In this document: positions 1 to 16,640 of the stretch, piece after piece
Position numbering within the stretch: the first letter of the stretch is position 1
Layout of the letters: each line of letters opens with the position of its first letter
Source: Mimachlamys varia
Lineage: Eukaryota; Mollusca; Bivalvia; Pectinida; Pectinidae
Assembly: GCA_947623455.1 (NCBI GenBank)
Contig: OX392528.1
Span: 56,376,322-56,440,321, forward strand
Direction: 5' to 3'
DNA length: 64,000 nucleotides
Translations under genes and position numbers: made by a program
Notes under the pieces: model-generated
The model's input: the letters and a program-made list of their open reading frames with translations, nothing else
What the model was told of the DNA's origin: nothing
Database searches by the model: none

Positions 1-2740
1 TACCATGTAAGCATTCTTCTACCATGTCAAACCCATACTACTGTGTAAGCATTCTTCTACAATGTCAAACCCATACTACCATGTAAGCATTGCCTTCTAC
101 CATGTCAAACCAATACTACTGTGCAAGCGTTACCTACTATCATGTCAAACCAATACTACCATGTAAGCATTGCCTTCTACCATGTCAAACCAATACTACT
201 GTGCAAGCGTTACCTACTACCATGTCAAACCCATACTACCATGTAAGCATTCTTCTACCATGTCAAACCAATACTACTATGTAAGTATTACCTTCTACCA
301 CGTCACACACATACTACCGTGTAAGCATTCTTCTACCATGTCAAACCCATACTATCCTGTAAGCATTCTTCTACCATGTCAAACCCATACTACTGTATAA
401 GCATTCTACTATCACGTCAAACCCATACTACTGTGTAAGCATTCTTCTACAATGTCAAACCCATACTACCATGTAAGCATTCTTCTACAATGTCGAACCA
501 AACATACTACTGTGTAAGTATTACCTACTACCACGTTAAACCCATACTATCGTGTAAGCATTCTTCTACCATGTCAAACCCATACTACCGTGTAAGCATC
601 CTACTACCATGTCAAACCCATACTATCGTGTAAGCATTGCCTTCTACCATGTCAAACCCATACTACCATGTAATGATTCTTCTACCATGTAAAACCCATA
701 CTACTGTGTAAGCATTCTTCTACAATGTCAAACCCATACTACTGTGTAAGTATTACCTACTACCATGTCAAACCCATACTACCGTGTAAGCATTCTTCTA
801 CCACGTCACACACATACTACTGTGTAAGCATTCTTGTACCATGTCAAACCCATACTACCGTGTAAGCATTCTTCTACTATGTCAAACCCATACTACCATG
901 TAAGCATTGCCTTCTACCATGTCAAACCCATACTACTGTGTAAGCATTCTTCTACCATGTCAAACCCATACTACTGTGTAAGCATTCTACTACCATGTCA
1001 AACCAATACTACTGTGCAAGCGTTACCTACTACCACGTCAAACCCATACTACCGTGTAAGCATTCTTCTACTATGTCAAACCCATACTACTGTGCAAGCA
1101 TTCTTCTACCATGTCAAACCCATACTACTGTATAAGCATTCTACTATCACGTCAAACCCATACTACTGTGTAAGCATTCTTCTACCATGTCAAACCCATA
1201 CTACTGTATAAGCATTCTTCTACCATGTCAAACCCATACTACTGTGTAAGCATCCTACTACCATGTCAAACCCATACTACTGTGTAAGCATTGCCTTCTA
1301 CCATGTCAAACCCATACTACTGTGTAAGTATTACCTACTACCACGTTAAACCCATACTACCGTGTAAGCATCCTACTACCATGTCAAACCCATACTACTG
1401 TGTAAGCATTGCCTTCTACCATGTCACACACATACTACCGTGTAAGCATCCTACTACCATGTCAAACCCATACTACCGTGTAAGCATCCTACTACCATGT
1501 CAAACCCATACTACTGTGTAAGCATTCTTCTACCATGTCAAACCCATACTACTGTGTAAGCATTCTTCTACCACGTCAAACCCATACTACCGTGTAAGCA
1601 TTCTTCTACCATGTCAAACCCATACTACCATGTAAGCATTGCCTTCTACCATGTCAAACCCATACTACTGTGTAAGCATTGCCTTCTACCATGTCAAACC
1701 CATACTACCATGTAAGCATTACCTTCTACCATGTCAAACCCATACTACTGTGCAAGCATTCTTCTACCATGTCAAACCCATACTACCATGTAAGCATTAC
1801 CTTCTACCATGTCAAACCCATACTACTGTGTAAGCATTCTTCTACCATGTCAAACCCATACTACTGTGCAAGCATTCTTCTACCATGTCAAACCCATACT
1901 ACCGTGTAAGCATTCTTCTACCATGTCAAACCCATACTACTGTGCAAGCATTCTTCTACCATGTCAAACCCATACTACTGTGTAAGCATTGCCTTCTACC
2001 ATGTCAAACCCATACTACTGTGTAAGCATTCTTCTACCATGTCAAACCAATACTACTGTGCAAGCGTTACCTACTACCATGTCAAACCCATACTACCATG
2101 TAAGCATTGCCTTCTACCATGTCAAACCAATACTACTGTGCAAGCGTTACCTACTACCATGTCAAACCCATACTACCATGTAAGCATTGCCGTCTACCAT
2201 GTCAAACCAATACTACTGTGCAAGCGTTACCTACTACCATGTCAAACCCATACTACCATGTAAGCATTGCCTTCTACCATGTCAAACCAATACTACTGTG
2301 CAAGCGTAACCTACTACCATGTCAAACCAATACTACTATGTAAGTATTACCTTCTACCACGTCACACACATACTACCGTCTAAGCATTCTTCTACCATGT
2401 CAAACCCATACTATCGTGTAAGCATTCTTCTACCATGTCAAACCCATACTACTGTATAAGCATTCTACTATCACGTCAAACCCATACTACTGTGTAAGCA
2501 TTCTTCTACAATGTCAAACCCATACTACCATGTAAGCATTCTTCTACAATGTCGAACCAAACATACTACTGTGTAAGTATTACCTACTACCACGTTAAAC
2601 CCATACTATCGTGTAAGCATTCTTCTACCATGTCAAACCCATACTACCGTGTAAGCATCCTACTACCATGTCAAACCCATACTACTGTGTAAGCATCCTA
2701 CTACCACGTCAAACCAAACATACTATTGTGTAAACAACAC
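1..2740. repeat. Satellite array, ~38-40 bp unit, about 70 copies
   Basis: The window opens inside a tandem array. The unit runs TACCATGTCAAACCCATACT, then ACTGTGTAAGCATTCTTC (38 bp), with a 40-bp variant ending CATTGCCTTC and sub-variants such as CAAGCGTTACC and CAACACACATACTACCG-like spacers. Variants are interleaved in small blocks, for example the CAAGCGTTACC type repeats in a row around 2040-2310. The array decays after about 2690 and the left boundary is outside the window. Short open frames here are by-products of the repeat (the peptide STMSNPYYCVSI over and over) and are not genes. Confidence 0.95.
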
Positions 2741-3397
2741 CTTCGACCCGATCGAACACGTATTATCATGTTAACATTACTTCGGATCCTTTAGAAACTA
2801 TGCTATCATATAATCATTGCCTCTGATTATTTACAGCGCTTCATAGTGTGTAATTATTTCTCTGACTTAGTCAATTACCTATGCGAAGGCAAAGATCCAA
2901 GTATCTCGTGACATTGTTAACTCCGTGCCCTGTTGCAATCAGGAAGAGTTCTCGCACATTGACCTGGTATATACCTGATATAAAGATGAGTGATTTGAAT
3001 TCGAAATCGTTATATATATATTAATAAATTGATATTAGTAATGATAATTTGTAACTTTAATCTTAGCAATAGTTTTTTTCATCAGATTGTTAAACGGTTA
3101 TGTCTAATAATTTAAATCATTATTTTGTATTATCGACTTTTGATTTCATCAGCTTTTACTTTTGGGAGACATTACAAGCTAGTAAATAAACGATACTCAT
3201 TTTGTTTTAACCAAATTGTTAAAGAAATGACACTAATAATGATAGTTTAAAAATATAACCAAGTTGATAAACGTTTACGGTACACAGTATGGTTTGGCGA
3301 ATTCCATACTCTATTAGTTCATATTTCAAAGAAAAAAATCTATACTTCTAAAACGATCATGGTCGTGATCGTAGACACTTTATCTTAGCCTCAATCT
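2741..3397. other. AT-rich spacer, no gene seen
   Basis: Between the satellite and the first retrotransposon remnant there is low-complexity AT-rich DNA with runs such as TATATATATATTAATAAATT near 3012. I looked here for the ATG exon and the 31-nt second exon expected for CaM-A and found neither, nor the promoter block that precedes the other copies. Confidence 0.6.
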
Positions 3398-3770
3398 TGA
3401 TCAGAACTATGTGGAAGTTGTATTGTCGCCATCTTTTTCTCTCTAAGCAATATTCTGAAACTTTGTGTGATATGGAAATGGACGTTTTTGAGTATGCTTA
3501 TTAGTGTGATTACTTGTTGTGATTGACAATGATGACTCGGTTCCCATTTCGAGGACTTGATGTTTACTTGGATGTGACCAAGATTTACACGGCGGGTGTC
3601 GTCGATGAAGCAGAAGACGCTTACTCTTCCGGAACACCTGGTCTTATACTCTTGTACTATTACAAGGGTCTCCATGTGGATCTTTCCTTTTTGCGTATTT
3701 TGCCCCTAGTTTAATCGATTTTGAGTTCGGATTATGATTTTGTTGGCGCTTCGGTATTCTCTAATTTTCT
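3398..3770 (+). mobile_element. Retrotransposon 3' remnant (copy 1), in intron 2 of CaM-A
   Basis: One of at least nine degraded copies of the same element in the window. Shared landmarks are GACGTTTTTGAGTATGCT, GTGTCGTCGATGAAGCAGAA, GACGCTTACTCTTCCGGAAC and TTAATCGATTTTGAGTTCGG, and the end GATTTTGTTG-ACGCTT-like. Copy 4 (17200-17680) reads into a reverse-transcriptase C-terminal region, so this is the 3' end and tail of a retrotransposon. The CaM-A exon 3 acceptor lies only ~25 bp beyond it. Whether the family is non-LTR or Penelope-like is left open. Confidence 0.75.
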
Positions 3771-3797
3771 TTCTTGTAATGTGTTTATTTCTCACAG

Positions 3798-6700
3798 AGT
3801 TCAAAGCCGCTTTCGACATGTTTGATGTCGATGGCAGTGGAAGCATTACAATCGAGGAAATGGAAAAAGTGATGAGAGATCTCAATCTCGGCAAAACAGA
3901 AGAACTAAAGGCGGAACTTAAGGCGATGGACACAAACAGTAAGAATTTGTTTTTAGTTTATAGGCCTGATATACGCATCTTCAGGGAATTTTTCGGGATT
4001 CTGAAAAGAATAACAACCAAGAAAATTGATGCATGTTTACAAATACAGAATTCCAACTGCTGCTGTACCGATACCATCGTAACGAAAAACTCATCTTGTA
4101 TATTCTGATATCAGTTAATCTTAACTATGCCTGGTTTTCGCTGAAAGTTTTGCCGAAAGTTACGTCTTTTGTGCCTTTAAGCAGTATTTATTCAGTGAAT
4201 AGACAAATATACAGTAAATACATACATGAAATATTCGAAAATAAGTACAAAATACTAATGTCAATCAATCTCCTTGGCAGAAAGATGACATCTGTACAAT
4301 ATTAAGAGTTCTAAAGGTTGGCAAAAAAGTTTAAAGGGAGTCAAGGAAGCGGTTAGGTGATGGGAGTTTGGGAGTGAATGGGGAGAGGAGGGGAGGGGAG
4401 TGGAGGGGTCTGGGGGGAATGGAGGGGTGTGGAGGGGATGGGAGTTGGGGAGTGAATTGAGAGAGGAGGGGAGGGGAGTGGAGGGGAGTGGGGGAGTGGA
4501 GGGGTCTGGGGGGAGTGGAGGGGGATGGAGGGGATGGGGTAATAACAGATATTTGAATAAACTGAATATGAACACTAAATAAGTGAAAAGAACAAAGACT
4601 TTATGACATACACATATAAATTGCAATATATAAATTAACTTTTACGATATGCCTTAAAAACGTTTCGACTTGAACATGAATTGTTGAACAGTGTTAAAAA
4701 TGTTCAAGCTTCTAAGTATTCATCAGGCATAGTGCAGACTTGTTTTTAATTAACTGATATTTATCTATATATATACATGTATAGGATCTTATGTCATATG
4801 TCATATGGGATTAATGAAGCAAATCCAAAATTGTTTCAAGTCGCTCGCGAAACTTTTTAAAAGTTTCAGAAATTTCATATGAAATGTAACCGAATGTAAG
4901 ATCTTTTTGATCATATTATATAAATATGTAGTGTAGTATTTTTTCGTGTAAAACGTCGAATAAGAGCGATTGAAATTAACAGACAAACACAGTGCATGTG
5001 TAATACACAAAACAACAGCATCATAAACAAAGAGCATAAATGACGTGGACACGTGGTAGATAATTCTGTTACTGGACAATATACATTAGGTCGGATGCCA
5101 GAGTATCTGTAATGGGTGAATTCAATCGTCAACTATGTTAGCTCTCGTCTAATTGTAGTTCGATCGAACTTACTTCAGTAATGTGTATTACGCATGTGTA
5201 TAGAAACAAGAAGTACACAGTGGGCATGCCTGGCTACTAAAGTATAAACTGCCGATTTACTTTAGACGAAAAAGAGTAACAAGCGGTCGCCTGCGCACGC
5301 GTGATTATTTGAAGCAAGGCAGTGATTGGTTGATGTATACACGCATGTGTAAACGCATTAGATGTAACAGCCTAACTATGGTAAATTGTCGATGATCGAA
5401 TTCGCCCACTGTGCAAAGGAGAATGATGCAGCAATAAAGTGCAAAAGTTGAAAAACTAGAATAGGTTGATATCGACACTCTTCAGAAATGCGAATAATTA
5501 AATTTTACTTTTTTTGTTTTAATTTTTCGAAAGTGGGTGTTCTATAGAAACAATGTATATTGTAAGATTGAAATCGTTTAAGATATGAATTAAAACTGGA
5601 GATTAACAGTTAATTTCCAGTCGCTCTAGTATTAACCAATGTTAAGAAAAACGGAAGTTTTCCAATGTTTTAGTAGCATTTATCACATAACTGACCCGTC
5701 CAGTCATGTCATCCGGCCATGTCATAGATATGGTAATACAGGCGTGTAATAACACTATTGTGACGTCATAAACAAATCACCAAAATGAGTTTTGGTGTAT
5801 TCTCTTTTGAATATAAGTTATGTGAAAATAGAATCTTACACGCGTGTCAATAAAATATGGAATGTATTAAACTCGTTTAATAATTTGATGTCACTCGCCT
5901 AATGCTATCTTTTAATAAATTCAATATTACATTGACACTCGTGTAATTTATGCTTCAAACATTGGTGAGAATAATTTGGTAGTTTTATTTTTCATATTTA
6001 TAATCCTCATTTATGTCTCTTTACGATTTACTCAAACACCTTCTGCTTGTACAATCTATAATTATTTACTTTTTCTATTGTCGCTCTCACGGAATCACAG
6101 GAGAATATTTCATTTCCTCCTGCGATATGAAACATCTTTTTGTTTTTGCCCATGAATTTACGTCTACGTGTGGCTTGTATTGTTACTAGAACCAGCCTTT
6201 GCCAGGTGATTAAGGGGTCTGCAATTCGGCTACAACAAGCCATCAACCTTGTGGTCGTGGGTTTGTGGTTTAGGTGGTGTAGTTGCCAGGTACTGTCTAT
6301 AGGTCGTTGGGTTTTTTACGGGATCTCCGGCTTTCCTCTCCCGTAAATGACATTAACAAACAAAACCGAAAAACAATACAACAAAAATGTTTATTTTATT
6401 TTTATCAATGCTGATGTGGTGTGTTAGTTATTCTCTCTTCTTCCTACAAGGACAACCACACGTCTTCTATCTAATATTTAATTTTTCGGTTGTTTACATG
6501 TCCCTTGTAAAACGCAGCCACTTTCGACCACGGCGATCAGTGTTGTCAAACTTTTGCATTGCAGTGATACAGTGGTGTTAGTACAACATCAGAATTTTAA
6601 ACTAAAGATAATAGAAAAATGAATTTTGTGAAGATTAGGTTTACGCTTTCTCTTTCGGAACACATGGTATTATCCTGTTGTATTTTCAGAATTGTCTCCA

Positions 6701-8716
6701 TGTAAATCTTTCCTTTGTTCATATTTTGCTCATTGTTTGATCGAATATGAGTTCAGTTTATGGTCTTGTTGACGCTTAGGTAATCTCTCTTTTTAAAAAT
6801 ATTTAATGGCTTTTCAGATGACGGTTTAATCGTATTTGAGGAGTTTTTAGAGACGTTAAAGAAAACTACAGAAAGCAATGGTACATGTGAGCAGGAGCTC
6901 AGAGAATGCTTTAAACTATTTGATAAAGATGGTGACGGCTTCCTGACTCTTAAAGAACTCAAACACATATTGCAAGATTTGGGAAAAAGTTCGTTCTCGG
7001 ACGAAGAAGTGAACGAGCTTATCAAGGAAGGTGATATCAATAAGGATGGACTATTGGATTATGAAGGTAAACATTCCTTACTTTGATTTGAATATTGTGA
7101 TGTCTGTTGCCTTTCTATTTTAATATAATGTCTTAAAATATATTCATGAAATGTATCTTATTGTACTGCTTAAAATGTTGTGTCAAAGACCATCATATAG
7201 GTAGCATTATCATACTGTGAAATAATTAAAAACATGAGGACTACAAGACAGTTTGATTTAGGAAAAGAGCTGTATTTTTGGAGACCACGAAGAGGAAAAT
7301 TAATGTGATCAAGAAGACATAGAATTGTTTTTTCTTGATTTCCGTACGTTTACTATTTTATTACATTTTCACCAGTGAAATATCTATATACTGCTTTATA
7401 CCACCTACCGGTGACATGATAAACTCATTAGCATGATCTGACAGTGTTAGAAGAAGTTGAGAACGACTTGAGAATAACTTGAGAACAAATTTTCCCATTT
7501 TACAGCACTTGATAATATCTTTTCCAAACACAGAACGTCTGCTCGCGATTACAAGACGTCATTTCCGGGAGTAGTATCCCAACAAAAGTGATCCGCGTAA
7601 GAAAATAGTCCGTCATAAAAAATCAATAAAAACTAATGAAAAATTATTTTGAGAATAAAACCCCATTTCAAGCGTAAGTCTGAATATAAGAACGTCATTG
7701 GCGATATCTTTGTTTCCAAGTTATCTTTTTCACATAATTTTAGTGTTCATGGTATTGTTTGTCAGTGACAGATCGCTATAGATGACCCTAGAAGTTGTTT
7801 CAAAACTATTGTGTTTAATTAACATTTCTTATGTTAAGAAATATATAAGGTAGTAGTATATACATTGTAGATGATAAACATTTTATCACACAGTATTTTC
7901 AGGGTTTGTCGTTCGAACAATTTTCTCATCGCTAGCACGTGCATAAAATCCCGAGCCCACCTGCGTTGTCTCTCGATTTTATCCACGAGGTCGCGATGAG
8001 AAAATTGTTCTCACGGCAATCATTGAAAATACAGTATGTATATGCATTGCGATCCAGGTGTTCACATCATCTATAATAGACGATTTGCCACTTTGATCAC
8101 GTCAGAATACCGGACAGTCTAACACTGCGACATCGAAACATCCTTTTTTGGGGATGTCGAGTTGGCGCAAAGGTAACGGTCGCAGGTATTTCTGGCCAGG
8201 CGAGTCGGTTCCTTCGTCATTTGTGTTTCCGAGTTATTTATAATAGATTAAACACAATGTTTCATATAGACTTAGTGTTGTTGATCCGAAGGTTAACAAG
8301 TAAATTTCCTGTCGTAAATGTACCGTGTTTAATATATACTAATATTAATATATATATAAACGTAATGACATTTCCTTGCGAAGGTTAATATATATGAAAA
8401 AAGAAGAAATACTGAGACCTTGCCACAGGGCTTATCTACCATATCAAGGTTTCTTCAGAAGGACTTAATAATCATGAGAGGTCAGAGAGGCCTTGCGGCA
8501 AAGTCTTAGGTTTATATTGTCTTTTACTCAGATTAGTTTATCTTTAACATCAATTAGTTACTTAATTTAATAAATGATGAATAATCAAAGATACGTGCTA
8601 CAACACATTCTGAACCAATCGTTATTTATATATTTATTTTTTTTAATATCGAATGATTTTCCCTTTTATTTTCATCAGAGTTCGTGAAGTTGTTGACCCA
8701 ACCATCGCCGCATTGA
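3798..8716 (+). CDS. CaM-A: divergent calmodulin-like protein, 5' exons not found
   Basis: Exons by eye: 3798-3938 (acceptor CACAG, donor GTAAGA), 6818-7066 (acceptor TTTTCAG, donor GTAAAC) and 8679-8716 (acceptor CATCAG, stop TGA 8714-8716). Intron phases match calmodulin, and the joined frame is open for about 142 residues, FKAAFDMFD... to EFVKLLTQPSPH. Four EF-hand loops are seen: DVDGSGSITIEE, DTNNDGLIVFEE, DKDGDGFLTLKE and DINKDGLLDYEE. All keep Asp at position 1 and Glu at position 12, so all four should bind Ca2+. The linker is two residues longer than in calmodulin and the C-terminus three residues longer. Likely a cytosolic Ca2+ sensor, but too divergent to be calmodulin itself. The ATG exon and 31-nt exon were not found between 2740 and 3797; they may lie left of the window, beyond the satellite, or be lost, in which case this is a 5'-truncated copy. 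AATAAA at 8988-8993 is a possible polyadenylation signal. Confidence 0.75.
4330..4545 (+). repeat. G-rich minisatellite in intron 3 of CaM-A
   Basis: About 215 bp built from GGAGTGGAGGGG, GGTCTGGGGGG and GGATGGAGGGGATGGG blocks, with many runs of four or more G on the + (transcribed) strand. G-quadruplex formation is plausible. Proline-rich frames on the opposite strand (PLPPDPSTPP) are by-products of the repeat. Confidence 0.85.
4546..6186. other. Intronic spacer within intron 3 of CaM-A
   Basis: AT-rich DNA with no exon recognised. Around 5700 there is a short direct repeat of CATGTCAT-type words. Otherwise I see nothing here. Confidence 0.5.
6187..6385 (+). mobile_element. tRNA-derived SINE remnant
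   Basis: The segment contains TTGCCAGGTACTGTCTATAG, GGTCGTTGGGTTTT and GATCTCCGGCTTTCCTC, then CCGTAAATGACATTAACAAA and an A-rich CAAACAAAACC tail. This succession is typical of an abundant molluscan SINE: a degraded tRNA-like head (GCCAGGTGATTAAGGGGTC), the GTTGCCAGGTACTG core, the CTCCGGCTTTCCTC block, then TTAACAAACAAA. The tRNA head is decayed and no intact B box is visible. Recognition is from general knowledge of mollusc genomes. Confidence 0.6.
6640..6800 (+). mobile_element. Retrotransposon tail remnant (copy 2), just before CaM-A exon 4
   Basis: Degraded tail with TTACGCTTTCTCTTTCGGAA, GTCTCCATGTAAATCTTTCC, TTTGTTCATATTTTGC and GTCTTGTTGACGCTTAGGTA. Same orientation and same end as copy 1. 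It stops only about 17 bp before the exon 4 acceptor at 6817, so in CaM-A both exon 3 and exon 4 are immediately preceded by a copy. Confidence 0.65.
7890..8036. mobile_element. Foldback (MITE-like) element, intron 4 of CaM-A
   Basis: Imperfect inverted repeat with arms of about 65 bp (7890-7955 and 7972-8036) and a ~16-bp loop. The best matching stretch is GAACAATTTTCTCATCGC against its reverse complement GCGATGAGAAAATTGTTC. The outer ends are ACAGTATTTTCA and TGAAAATACAGT. No coding capacity and no clear target-site duplication. Confidence 0.7.
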
Positions 8717-8987
8717 TCCTGACAATGTGCGGACCATATCCATGAGTCGACCATTCTTATTTTGTGAAAATAGGACTTTAATGGTGCAGTCGTTTGTACA
8801 TGAAAACCGTTTACATGTATATCATTCATCATTCTGCTGGAATCTTTATAGAGCTGGCTGAAGAAAGCAAGTGACCATACCGTTAACATGATATTGAGTA
8901 TTCATATAAGAAATATTTTGATCATAAATTCTTTATCGAAAGAGCAATCCAGGACAAACAACAATTTCAGTTAATTATCATTGTCAA

Positions 8988-8993
8988 AATAAA
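8988..8993 (+). terminator. Candidate polyadenylation signal for CaM-A
   Basis: AATAAA about 270 bp after the CaM-A stop codon. It is the first canonical hexamer I noticed downstream; no transcript support. Confidence 0.35.
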
Positions 8994-11429
8994 TATTATG
9001 CCCATATTTTTAAACAATAAATACTTAAGCAAATATAGAAAAACCGGTATGTCTTTATTTGCTAAAACATTTATTATTGATATTTATATTCTGAAAACAA
9101 TATGCTTTATTTAGTTATACTGAACATTTTTGAACAATAAATCGAGTGTAGACAACAATGAAATGGATGACGTCACAGCAGAAAATATTTTTACAATCTT
9201 TGTATTTTGTATTGCATTACAATTGGATACTGCAAAACAAATGTAAATACAATTATATGAATAAAACTTTGCATACATTAAGGATATCGAATGAGATATA
9301 TGATCTATTTACGTACCTGACCTGAACAATATTTACCTATATAAAAAGTAGCGGGCCATAGATAATACAATAGATTAAACGAAAATGAAGTCTCACTCAA
9401 ATAGTGGCAGAATTCATTATAAGTTGTAACACTGATAGCTACGTTTAGAACTGAAACTGAATAAGATAAATTACACATTATTCACCAATGTCATAACGCA
9501 GCTTCGTTTATCAATTTAGCGAATTCACAACGAGCCATCTTTGTAATGTGATAATAAAAATTATACATAAATATCTGATCTGGAAACGGGTACAAACTGT
9601 CTGACTTACCTAACATTTCCTTTATCTAAATCAAACGTACTTAAAGCCACGTGATTTGACGTTACTCCTCTATTTTAATCAGCAAATGGCATATCAGAAC
9701 TCGACATATCAAAATCGTTATATCAGAACTCGAAATATCAGAACTCGTCATATTAGAGAACTCGACATATTTGCCATAAGCTGTGCACGGTATTCTTTCT
9801 GGAAAACGATGGGAGGCTTGCTCATTTAAAAAAATGATTTGATGAAAATTGAACTAGATTTTATATTTACAAAATTTGCTTTTGTTTGAGTTTTCGAAGA
9901 TAACACCTTATCCTAATGCTAAAAGATATATATTTGAAGCGAAAATGAGATAATCGATGACACTATTTAAAGTAATTATACTCATCTATTGGTTTTAAAT
10001 ATTTGTTTAGGAACAGCAAACGTATGAAATATGATGTTGTTATTTTGTATGATTATTTTTGTATGCTTTTGTCTGAAAGCGATTTTTTATCCTTTTGAAT
10101 AAAATACACCTATGTTTCTTATACTTTGAGTTTATCTTATCTATGGCTTAGAGGAGATATGGAAACTTTAAAGCATAAAATTCCACGTGGGGAAAAAAAA
10201 TGAAAAAATTATAAAATTATAGATAAAATATGTAATAATCGAGGTTTGTGACAGACATGGCCAGCTTAACGAACAGTTAACGGCTATATCGGGATACGCC
10301 CCCAAGTAGACTGGATTATGTTCATTCGACTGTCATTTAAGACAAAAATAATGCGTTATGAAAAAAGACAGGAAAAAGCTATAAATAAATCATAGATAAT
10401 TTCAGTTGCAATACATGTAACAATAAGCTGTCGAATTGTCGTCCGCGAAATTCAAAATCAGTTTTTGTGTTAACAAAGATAATTTGTTTTACTGTCAATA
10501 TCATACTTTAAGCAAAATGTCCTGCTTGAAATATCATTGTAGTTAGCTAATATCAAGAATAAATAGACATGGTAGTTTTTATTTTAATTCAAAGAAAATG
10601 TAAAGAAACGTTCAGCATTAAGAATAAGACTGACATCTTGCAATGGAATGTTGTGTTAGATATAGTGTTCCCGCAGGTAACTTTATATGTGTGGTAGCAC
10701 TGCTTTTACTCCATTAACAGGGAATGGGGAAGTGCATTAATAATTTACAATGATGAATGTATAAACTTGGGAAACCCAAAACAGCACACTATCAAGATAC
10801 ATGGATAGTGTGTTATTGAGTCTCTATTATTGGTTGAAAGACTACCTAATGCATTACGAAGTATAGTATAATAGCCTTTCGTTTCACAGATCGAGGTCGA
10901 TCAAGTGTTACAGATCTGTTTTCTATGCAAACGTTTTAGATAGCAAGAACATTAACGTAGTGTAAATTGTGGTGATTTAAATTGTGTAATTAGGGAAATT
11001 TTTGACCGATTTGTTACATAGAAAATCCGAAGAATGAAGTTGTATTCATTTTATGCTATATGCATTACTGTCATTTGATAAGTCTGCGTCGAGATAAAAC
11101 CCACGTACCTGTATTTTTAATGTATATTCTAAATAAAACCCACATATGAGCTCTCAGCGCAAATTATAAATTAAGCCAATCTCCTATTTCTTACCAACCT
11201 ACTCTATTTATTTTCAATTCATGATCGTATCAGTACAAAATATTTAATCTTGAACTAATAACGTGTATTAACTGTATATTTAAAAATTGAGCTTGGTATA
11301 GGCTTTATGGGTATGTTCAAGTTTGCCGCCTTTTCTATTTAGATTCCTCAGGTACATGTTGTAGGCACGTATCTACACAATACATCTAGAGTACCGAGGT
11401 ATATCTATTTAAAGCGACTCCCACTTATC
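8994..11429. other. Intergenic spacer between CaM-A and CaM-B
   Basis: About 2.4 kb of AT-rich sequence without a recognisable gene. The only local structure noticed is a cluster at 9690-9770 where ATATCAGAACTCG and close variants occur about five times in 80 bp. Confidence 0.55.
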
Positions 11430-11535
11430 TCGTCAATTAAAACCTGTAGTTTGTCGTGGTGATATGCCGCAATGCGACATTCTGGTAGTAGTACACACAG
11501 ACATTTTACTAACGTTCCCTTTAAAGATGACCGCT
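11430..11535 (+). promoter_or_regulatory. Putative promoter of CaM-B: conserved CGCAATGCG block and TTTAAA box
   Basis: GCCGCAATGCGACATTC (11466-11482) followed by GGTAGTAGTACACACA and, about 35 bp later, CCCTTTAAAGATGACC (from 11517). The same order is found upstream of CaM-C and the right-edge gene, and in modified form upstream of CaM-D and the orphan copy at 58.6 kb. CGCA-A-TGCG is an inverted repeat with a one-base spacer. TTTAAA could serve as a weak TATA box about 170 bp before the ATG. The binding factor is unknown. Confidence 0.6.
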
Positions 11536-11689
11536 ACGTTGTTGAATACAAAAGGAAAGTTGGCACTCCCGGTACCCCATACGTGTCCAATCACTTAAGG
11601 TCCTCACTGAAGTGACACGACACACAGTCAACACTGCTTTAATCGACTTCACCTGACGGGAACACCACACACAATTTCTACAAGAAAAT

Positions 11690-14120
<2,431 letters not shown>

Positions 14121-14315
14121 ACTCAACAGTAGTTTTCTGTCTCCAAGACCACAACGTACCATCATCATGTTCACGTTCTTCGTTACGGTCAAGGAATCAG
14201 ATTGTTTTACATTGGAAACGCGCTTCATCAGAACAGAGACACATCAAAAAGACAATTAATCAATATTGCATATATTATTGTTAACATTTTAAATATTTTC
14301 CACACCGTTACTGAT

Positions 14316-14321
14316 ATTAAA
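14316..14321 (+). terminator. Candidate polyadenylation signal for CaM-B
   Basis: ATTAAA within a 3'UTR stretch shared with CaM-C (TTGCATATATTATTGTT, then the hexamer followed by TTATTTTT). The same context recurs at 22587, which supports a conserved 3' end. Confidence 0.45.
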
Positions 14322-14329
14322 TTATTTTT

Positions 14330-16340
<2,011 letters not shown>

Positions 16341-16640
16341 GTATGTCAAAGGTCTTTACCAAGAGAGTCTATAATTCGAAATTCCTTGCTTTACTTGATT
16401 AACAAAATGATGAGGTATTTTGTGGTTAAAATATGTTGCTCCATCAGGAGCAATGTATAGTAGTACTAGGTATTCTATATATAAATATAAAAAAGCTGAA
16501 TGTAAACCTGATTTCAATGTTTAAAGAAGTTTGTTCGATTTTATCCAATAAGTGATTCAATAGAGTAACGTGCAAACGAGATTTCAGCGTGATATCCATT
16601 GTTTTTAATTTTCATCTCACGTTTGTATTTATACTCGTTT

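Noticed and set aside
90..2343. Several open frames encoding repeated STMSNPYYCVSI-type peptides
   Set aside because: They are reading frames through the 38-40 bp satellite; they start and stop with unit variants and overlap in different frames. Not genes.
2930..2980. Possible exon 2 of CaM-A (AATCAG followed by GAAGAGTTCTCGCACATTG)
   Set aside because: The 24-base segment before GTATAT has the wrong length and phase and does not resemble the ADQLTEEQIA exon.
4261..4626. Minus-strand proline-rich frame of 121 codons
   Set aside because: Antisense reading of the G-rich intronic minisatellite.
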